Shown piece by piece: positions 59,145 to 64,000 of a stretch of DNA of 64,000 bases; the first letter of the stretch is position 1, and each line of letters opens with the position of its first letter. Under the pieces are notes generated by a model. The model did no database searches and had not been told where the DNA came from. It was given only the letters and a program-made list of their open reading frames with translations. Position numbers and translations under genes: made by a program. The stretch comes from Verrucomicrobium spinosum DSM 4136 = JCM 18804 (lineage in GTDB: Bacteria > Verrucomicrobiota > Verrucomicrobiia > Verrucomicrobiales > Verrucomicrobiaceae), in assembly GCF_000172155.1 (NCBI RefSeq), contig NZ_ABIZ01000001.1, positions 6,109,105 through 6,173,104 of the forward strand, in the 5' to 3' direction.

Positions 59145-61700
59145 TCAGTCCGCCACCACGGGTGCCGCCGAAACCAAGAGCAACGTGGGCTTACCCTCTT
59201 CCCGGGCCAGAGTCAGATCCACGCGGAACTCCACCTGCCAGTCGTTGATCGCCTCCGCATCCACCAGCACCTGGCAGACTCTCCAGGTGCGCCCATCCTC
59301 CAGCGCCTCCACGTAGGTGTGGCGACCATTCCGGGCCTCCGCATCCAGGAGGATCCGGTCGTGCTCGTCGTAGTAGGGGTCCATGGCCGCCGCAAGCTTA
59401 TCCGCAGTCCATTCCGCTCCCGGGGATCCCAGAGCCTGGATCGCTGCGACGTAGTTCTCGGTCGCCAGAGGTCGCAGGAATTTGAAGATCTCCGTGCGAA
59501 TGAGCGCGGTGAACTCGCGGCGATTGCGGGTGATGTCGGGTGCCTGCTCCGGTTCTTTCCCCTCTTCATCCTCTTCGCCCGGTTTCCAGTTCGGATCCCG
59601 CAGGCGCTCCCACTCATCCAGAAGGCTGGAGTCCGTCCCGCGCAGCACCCCGGCCAGCCAGGCTTCCATCTCCTGCACCGGTTCGGTCTTGAACTGGTCC
59701 GGCACTGTCTGGGCCAGCACCTTGTGAACGGAGGAGAGGTGGCGCAGCAGCACACCCTCCGCCCGATGAAGCTCGTAGTCGTTGATGTAGTCCGTGAAGG
59801 TTCGGAAGTTCTCGTACATCTCCCGCGCGATGCTCTTGGGCCGGATGTTCTCCTGACCCACCCACGGGTGCGTGGCAGAGAACTCATTGAAGGTGCTGTA
59901 CACAAACTCCCGGCAGGGCTTGGGATACTCCAGTTCCTCCAGCCGTTCAATGCGCTCCTCATAGGGCACGCCCTCCTCCTTCATCGCCGCCATGGCCTCG
60001 TCCTTCACCTTGCTGAGTTGCCGGCGCAGGATGGTGTCCGGATTCTCCAGGATCGACTCACAGAGTGTCATCACGTCCGCAGCATAGTTGGGCGAGTTGG
60101 GATCAATGAGGGCCAGCGTGTCGATGAGGTAGAGCGACAAGGTGTAGTTCAAGGAAAAATCATCCTGGAGAGCCACATTCACCCGGAGCTTCTGGCCACC
60201 GGCCTTCTGTTGATCCCTGGGCAGGATCTCGATGATCTTCCGCGTTACCAGGGCACGGAAGAGCTGCCACGCCCGGTCACGGTGCTGTTTCTTGGCCGCG
60301 GCGGTTTCATGCGAATCACGGATCAGCTTCTGCATGGCCCGGCAGCCGTCACTCTCCCGGCTCAGCACCTGCAGCAACATGCCGTGTGATACCTGAAACC
60401 GTGACTGAAGCGGCTCCGGGGCGGCGGATTGCAGCTTCTTGAAGGTGTCCTCACTCCAGCCGACAAAGCCCTCGGGCGGCTTCTTCTTCACCATCTTGCG
60501 CAGCTTCTTGGGGTCCCCGCCCGCCTTGGCGTCCATCTTGGCGTTTTCGATCACATGCTCTGGTGCCTGAGCCACCACGTAGCCAATGTCATCGAACCCG
60601 CGCCGGCCCGCGCGGCCGGTGATCTGGTGAAAGTCCCGTGCCGAAAGCGTGGCCACCTTCTGCCCGCCGTACTTGCTGAGCCGGGTGAGCACCACGGTGC
60701 GGATGGGCACATTCACCCCCACTCCCAGCGTGTCTGTACCGCAGATCACCTTGAGCAGCCCTTTCTGCGCGAGCTGCTCCACCAGCACCCGGTACTTCGG
60801 CAGCAGTCCCGCATGGTGGATGCCGACACCGTGGCTGAGGTACTTTTTCACCTCCTTGCCATACGGGCTGGCAAATTTCACCCCCACCAGATGCTCCTTG
60901 ATCGAGGCCTTCTCCGCCTGGGTGCAGAAGTTCAGGCTCATCAGATCCTGCGCCGCCTGGGCTGCATCGTTTTGGGTAAAGTGCACCAGATAGACCGGCG
61001 CCCGGCAGGCACCCACCAACTCCTGTAGCGTCACATCCACCGAGGTCTCCGCATAGCTGAACTCCAGCGGCACCGGGCGGGTTTGGGAGGAAACGATGGA
61101 AGTCTCAGCCCCAGTCAGCCGGATCAGCTCCTTTTGGAAGAAGTCTGTCGCCCCCATGGTGGCGGACATCAACAAAAAGCGCGATTGGGCCATGGTAAGA
61201 AGCGGCACCTGCCAGGCCACCCCACGCTCGCGATCCGCGTAGTAGTGGAACTCGTCCATGATCACCTCGCGGAACGGAGCATTCTCGCCATCCCTCAACG
61301 CATAGTTGGAGAGAATCTCCGCCGTGCAGCAGAGGATGGGCGCATGGCGGTTCACCGTCGCATCCCCCGTGGCCATGCCCACGTTGTCCGGCCCAAAATC
61401 CCGGCAGAGCGCGAGGAATTTCTCGTTCACCAGCGCCTTGATCGGGCAGGTGTAAACCGACCGACGACCGCGTGCCAGGGAGAGGAAGTGCAAAGCGGTC
61501 GCCACCAAGGACTTACCTGAGCCCGTTGGCGTATTGAGGATGACGTTCTGCCCCTCGAAGAGCGCCAGAACCGCCTCCTCCTGAGCCGGATACAACTCCA
61601 GCTTCTTTTCTGCCACGTAGTCCAGGAACCGGTCCAGCAGCTCATCGTTCGAGCAGTCAGGTGTGGAAGGGAGGCGGCGTAGCAGAGGGTGGTCAGACAT
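59145..61700 (-). CDS. Ski2-like DEAD/DEAH-box helicase with DUF3516 C-terminal region
   Basis: An 851-residue putative RNA or DNA helicase. Motifs in order: [20 protein letters not shown] (Q-like), Walker [28 protein letters not shown] (Ia), [19 protein letters not shown] (II, DEFH), [13 protein letters not shown] (III), [20 protein letters not shown] and [17 protein letters not shown] (V), [14 protein letters not shown] (VI). The long C-terminal region matches DUF3516, found with this helicase core in several bacterial phyla. Specific function is unknown; ribosome or RNA quality control is only a guess. It is 66 bases upstream of argH on the same strand. Confidence 0.92.
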   Translation of the reverse strand: MSDHPLLRRLPSTPDCSNDELLDRFLDYVAEKKLELYPAQEEAVLALFEGQNVILNTPTGSGKSLVATALHFLSLARGRRSVYTCPIKALVNEKFLALCRDFGPDNVGMATGDATVNRHAPILCCTAEILSNYALRDGENAPFREVIMDEFHYYADRERGVAWQVPLLTMAQSRFLLMSATMGATDFFQKELIRLTGAETSIVSSQTRPVPLEFSYAETSVDVTLQELVGACRAPVYLVHFTQNDAAQAAQDLMSLNFCTQAEKASIKEHLVGVKFASPYGKEVKKYLSHGVGIHHAGLLPKYRVLVEQLAQKGLLKVICGTDTLGVGVNVPIRTVVLTRLSKYGGQKVATLSARDFHQITGRAGRRGFDDIGYVVAQAPEHVIENAKMDAKAGGDPKKLRKMVKKKPPEGFVGWSEDTFKKLQSAAPEPLQSRFQVSHGMLLQVLSRESDGCRAMQKLIRDSHETAAAKKQHRDRAWQLFRALVTRKIIEILPRDQQKAGGQKLRVNVALQDDFSLNYTLSLYLIDTLALIDPNSPNYAADVMTLCESILENPDTILRRQLSKVKDEAMAAMKEEGVPYEERIERLEELEYPKPCREFVYSTFNEFSATHPWVGQENIRPKSIAREMYENFRTFTDYINDYELHRAEGVLLRHLSSVHKVLAQTVPDQFKTEPVQEMEAWLAGVLRGTDSSLLDEWERLRDPNWKPGEEDEEGKEPEQAPDITRNRREFTALIRTEIFKFLRPLATENYVAAIQALGSPGAEWTADKLAAAMDPYYDEHDRILLDAEARNGRHTYVEALEDGRTWRVCQVLVDAEAINDWQVEFRVDLTLAREEGKPTLLLVSAAPVVAD

Positions 61701-61769
61701 GGGGCGGCCCGCAGTGTCGCCAGAAGCGGCCTGCGGGCAACGGAAGAGTGCATCTCCGGCGTGGGGTAC

Positions 61770-62774
61770 TTACATCTTCACCAGTTCCACCCGGCGGTTC
61801 TGAGCACGACCTTCTTCGGTGGAGTTCGTAGCGGCAGGCGCAGCGTAGCTGACGCCGAAGGAAAACAGCCGCTCGGCGCTGATTCCATATTTGGCCTTCA
61901 GTTCCGCCACCACCGCCGCCGCACGACGCTCGGAAAGGCTGCGATTGGGCTCAAAACCACCCACGGTATCCGTATGGCCCACCACCAGCACTTTCAGCGC
62001 CGGGTCTTCGGTCATCAGCTTGGCCACTTCGTCCAGCGCGGGCTTGCTCTCGGGCTTCACCTCGGTGCGATTCGTGTCAAAGAACACGCCATGGAGCGTG
62101 ACGCGACCTTTGGCATTCAGACCGCTGGCCATTTCGGCAGCAGTCAGCGTCACCATCCGCTGTTGACGTGGACGGGCATCGATCACATCCACCTGCACAA
62201 TGACTTGACCTTTTTTCACCGCCACCTTGGGAGTATAGCCATCGCGATACTGCGTCACAAAGATGGCAACGGCCACCTCGCCCTCAGGCCTGATCTGACG
62301 TGCCGCCAGATAGTGGGCTGCCTGGGAACTGTACTCGAACAGCTGCCCGCCCACCCCACCATAGCGATAGCCAAATTCATAGCCTGTGTCAGGGGCCTTG
62401 GCCGACCAGAGAATCTCGTAGCCCTGAGCCTTCAACTCCTCCTCATAGTTCTCATACACCTCCAGGGCTGACCGCCCCATGGGAACGAGGTAGGTGATGC
62501 GCGAAACCTGGCCGCGAAGGACCGTTTCCTTCTCAATCTTCCGGCCCTCATTTATCGCCGGATTCAAAGCCTTCCCCAGCGCAATGGGATACTCGGCAAA
62601 CGCCTGCTGCGAATAGACCGCGATCTCCGCACCATCATAACGCTTGAACAGAGGATGGTCCGCTGAGCCCTCAATGTCTGCCGCATGGGTCATGTCCAGC
62701 GACAGCGAACAAAAGGAACCAAGGGCAAATGCCGCAATCATACGGCCACAACGGATGGCAAAGTTGGTACTCAT
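61770..62774 (-). CDS. OmpA family envelope protein
   Basis: From ATG 62774 (MSTNFAIRCGRMIAAFALGS) the 334-residue protein starts with a signal peptide ending near LDMTHAADIEG. A 200-residue region of unknown fold follows (FKRYDGAEIAVYSQQAFAEY, STLVPMGRSALEVYENYEEE-like repeats). The C-terminal OmpA peptidoglycan-binding domain closes the protein: FDTNRTEVKPESKPALDEVA, VLVVGHTDTVGGFEPNRSLS, ERRAAAVVAELKAKYGISA and AQNRRVELVKM. It should tether the outer membrane to the wall. The N-terminal part resembles nothing I recall. Confidence 0.88.
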   Translation of the reverse strand: MSTNFAIRCGRMIAAFALGSFCSLSLDMTHAADIEGSADHPLFKRYDGAEIAVYSQQAFAEYPIALGKALNPAINEGRKIEKETVLRGQVSRITYLVPMGRSALEVYENYEEELKAQGYEILWSAKAPDTGYEFGYRYGGVGGQLFEYSSQAAHYLAARQIRPEGEVAVAIFVTQYRDGYTPKVAVKKGQVIVQVDVIDARPRQQRMVTLTAAEMASGLNAKGRVTLHGVFFDTNRTEVKPESKPALDEVAKLMTEDPALKVLVVGHTDTVGGFEPNRSLSERRAAAVVAELKAKYGISAERLFSFGVSYAAPAATNSTEEGRAQNRRVELVKM

Positions 62775-62833
62775 GCTGTCTGCATGTGCCCGCACCCCCC
62801 GCCGTGACGAAGCAACTCAAATAATTCCCCCGG

Positions 62834-63781
62834 TCAAACCAACTCCATGCTGCGGGCCGGAACACTCCTCACCACTGGCTTCCGACGTTGCCTGATGGGG
62901 GCGGTTGACTGATCGAAGTCATCCGCCTCCCGGAGCCCGCCAATCATCCTTCCGTCAAGATGGGCCTGCATGGCATAGACCGAACGACGGAAAATGTATG
63001 CCTGGTTCGCCCCACCACGTGGCATGGAGTGGAGAACCGATTCGCCCATCAACAATTTGCGCAGCCTCAATGCAGGATGATCCAGGGCCAGGCCGGCCCC
63101 GGTGCGGATGGCAGCCATGAACTCCAGGCACTTCTCCGCATTGATCTCGTGGTAGAGCACCGCCGCGGCCAGGAAGGAGGCCTGGGAAATGCCCTTTACA
63201 CTCTTCTCTCCCATGAAATCTGTGATGGCCGTAATGGCCACTTTGTGGGTCTCAAGAGCCTGCTTCACCACGCTGTCAGGCGGTGTGCTGCCACTGTTGC
63301 TGGATACGGTACGCCTCGCCAGACAGGTGGCGATCTCCACCCACTTCCGATTGCGCACCTGGCCGGAAAGATAGAGCGCATCAAAGAGACTGCGGCGACG
63401 TTGACGGTCCACCTTTTCCTGGGACGCCACAGGCAGCCCGGTGGTGAGGACCATGGGCACCGTCACGCCCGCTTTGACGATCGCCGACAAACAATGCTGT
63501 CCGTCCACCAGGGTACCTTCCGCATCGAACCCCACCGCCGCGGGCGTGAGCCGCCATTCGTCATTCAGTATTTCCTCGACATACTTCTCCACCACCTGGT
63601 CGGAGAGCTTCCTGTTGCGAACATTGCGCGCCAGCATGGCCTTCGCCGTCTCAGGGCTCAGATACACCGCCAACGATTTCACCCCTGGCACCGGCTCCAG
63701 ATGCCCCAGGTCCAGACGCGCATACTTTCCATTCAGATGAAAGCTGCTTTCGGCGGTGGATGGGGGCAACGATGTTTGCAT
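62834..63781 (-). CDS. ParB/Srx-like domain protein
   Basis: A 315-residue soluble protein. From ATG 63781 (MQTSLPPSTAESSFHLNGKY) the sequence has the ParB-type core in a variant form: NVRNRKLSDQVVEKYVEEIL, NDEWRLTPAAVGFDAEGTL and VDGQHCLSAIVKAGVTVPMV. In most relatives the motif is GQHRL; here arginine is replaced by cysteine. The rest (LARRTVSSNSGSTPPDSVVK, GANQAYIFRRSVYAMQAHL) matches hypothetical proteins often carried by phages or mobile islands. A chromosome-partition role is unlikely since no parA or parS is present. Function unknown. Confidence 0.65.
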   Translation of the reverse strand: MQTSLPPSTAESSFHLNGKYARLDLGHLEPVPGVKSLAVYLSPETAKAMLARNVRNRKLSDQVVEKYVEEILNDEWRLTPAAVGFDAEGTLVDGQHCLSAIVKAGVTVPMVLTTGLPVASQEKVDRQRRRSLFDALYLSGQVRNRKWVEIATCLARRTVSSNSGSTPPDSVVKQALETHKVAITAITDFMGEKSVKGISQASFLAAAVLYHEINAEKCLEFMAAIRTGAGLALDHPALRLRKLLMGESVLHSMPRGGANQAYIFRRSVYAMQAHLDGRMIGGLREADDFDQSTAPIRQRRKPVVRSVPARSMELV

Positions 63782-63909
63782 GGCGGGGAACAATTTCTAC
63801 TCCCGATAATGCGTCAGAGAGACCCGGCTGCACCATTGGTCATGCGCTTTAAGAGCCAGGCAAGAATCACACAGTAAAGCATAAAGATTTCACTTAGCCT
63901 GACCACAAG

Positions 63910-64000
63910 CTACGGCCGGTAAGAACGTCCCCGTCCGGTCACCGGGTCAATCTGCAACGTATAATAGTTGTCGGGTGTGGAGTTCGCCCCTGCCGCAGGA
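63910..64000 (-). CDS. C-terminal end of a hypothetical protein, 5' part beyond the window
   Basis: Thirty codons of an open minus-strand frame end at the stop 63910-63912. The visible peptide reads ANSTPDNYYTLQIDPVTGRG followed by RSYRP. The sequence style, with Asn/Thr-rich strands and a DPVTGRG turn, is that of extracellular proteins of this phylum. Nothing more can be said about function. Confidence 0.5.
   Translation of the reverse strand, partial: PAAGANSTPDNYYTLQIDPVTGRGRSYRP

Noticed and set aside
1-64000. CRISPR arrays, rRNA genes, prophage modules, toxin-antitoxin pairs
   Set aside because: No direct-repeat/spacer pattern, no rRNA sequence, no integrase/capsid/terminase genes and no convincing toxin-antitoxin pair were seen. 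The RAYT element was the only mobile-element gene found.

Overview
The window looks like a chromosomal segment of a Verrucomicrobiota bacterium (Verrucomicrobiaceae-like). This is inferred from gene content, not from a marker gene: paired cytochrome c / formylglycine-generating-enzyme proteins, Gfo/Idh/MocA oxidoreductases with twin-arginine-like leaders, a DUF1080 protein, a DUF3500 protein, type II secretion / type IV pilus ATPases and pseudopilin, a REP-associated transposase with palindromes, and high GC with long antisense shadow frames. There are two tRNA genes (Leu-CAG and Val-GAC), no rRNA, no CRISPR array and no phage module.

Layout. 1-3000: cell-wall and hydrolase genes on the minus strand, including an NlpC/P60 protein and a fused relic of an L,D-transpeptidase and an M28 peptidase. 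3190-8427: a compact type II polyketide/aryl-polyene-like locus (AMP-dependent ligase facing away from ketosynthase, chain-length-factor-like ketosynthase, FabG-like reductase and ACP). 8428-14180: low-density DNA with a frameshifted nucleotidyltransferase, CTCAAC repeats, rimO, and a tandem family of secreted/anchored proteins in which one copy is intact and at least three are decayed. 14238-28700: an assortment that includes a CTX-M-like class A beta-lactamase, a zinc-ribbon membrane protein, a glycosyltransferase, apbE, a di-heme/FGE fusion, ubiE, tRNA-Leu and an SLC13 transporter. 28726-34588: a type II secretion/pilus block (pseudopilin, GspF, two tandem GspE/PilB ATPases) plus the tail of a lost second pseudopilin. 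34766-47746: housekeeping and envelope genes (parvulin, D,D-carboxypeptidase, YggS, LysR, L,D-transpeptidase, IspH, tRNA-Val, DUF899, leucine-rich-repeat kinase, oxidoreductase, OsmC).

47765-54034 is the most system-like locus: an NTP_transf_5 nucleotidyltransferase divergent from a PqqD-like protein, an HprK-like kinase and two tandem GT4 glycosyltransferases, with a GT2 gene converging. The second GT4 gene carries a nine-cytosine run that puts it out of frame by one base, which makes it a candidate phase-variable switch (or a sequencing error). 54080-64000: N-formylglutamate amidohydrolase-like protein, tatC with a long acidic tail, a REP/RAYT element that has fused in frame with a NUDIX hydrolase, argH, a DUF3516 helicase, an OmpA protein and a ParB-like protein.

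Functions were read from motifs and remembered family signatures. No database search was run.
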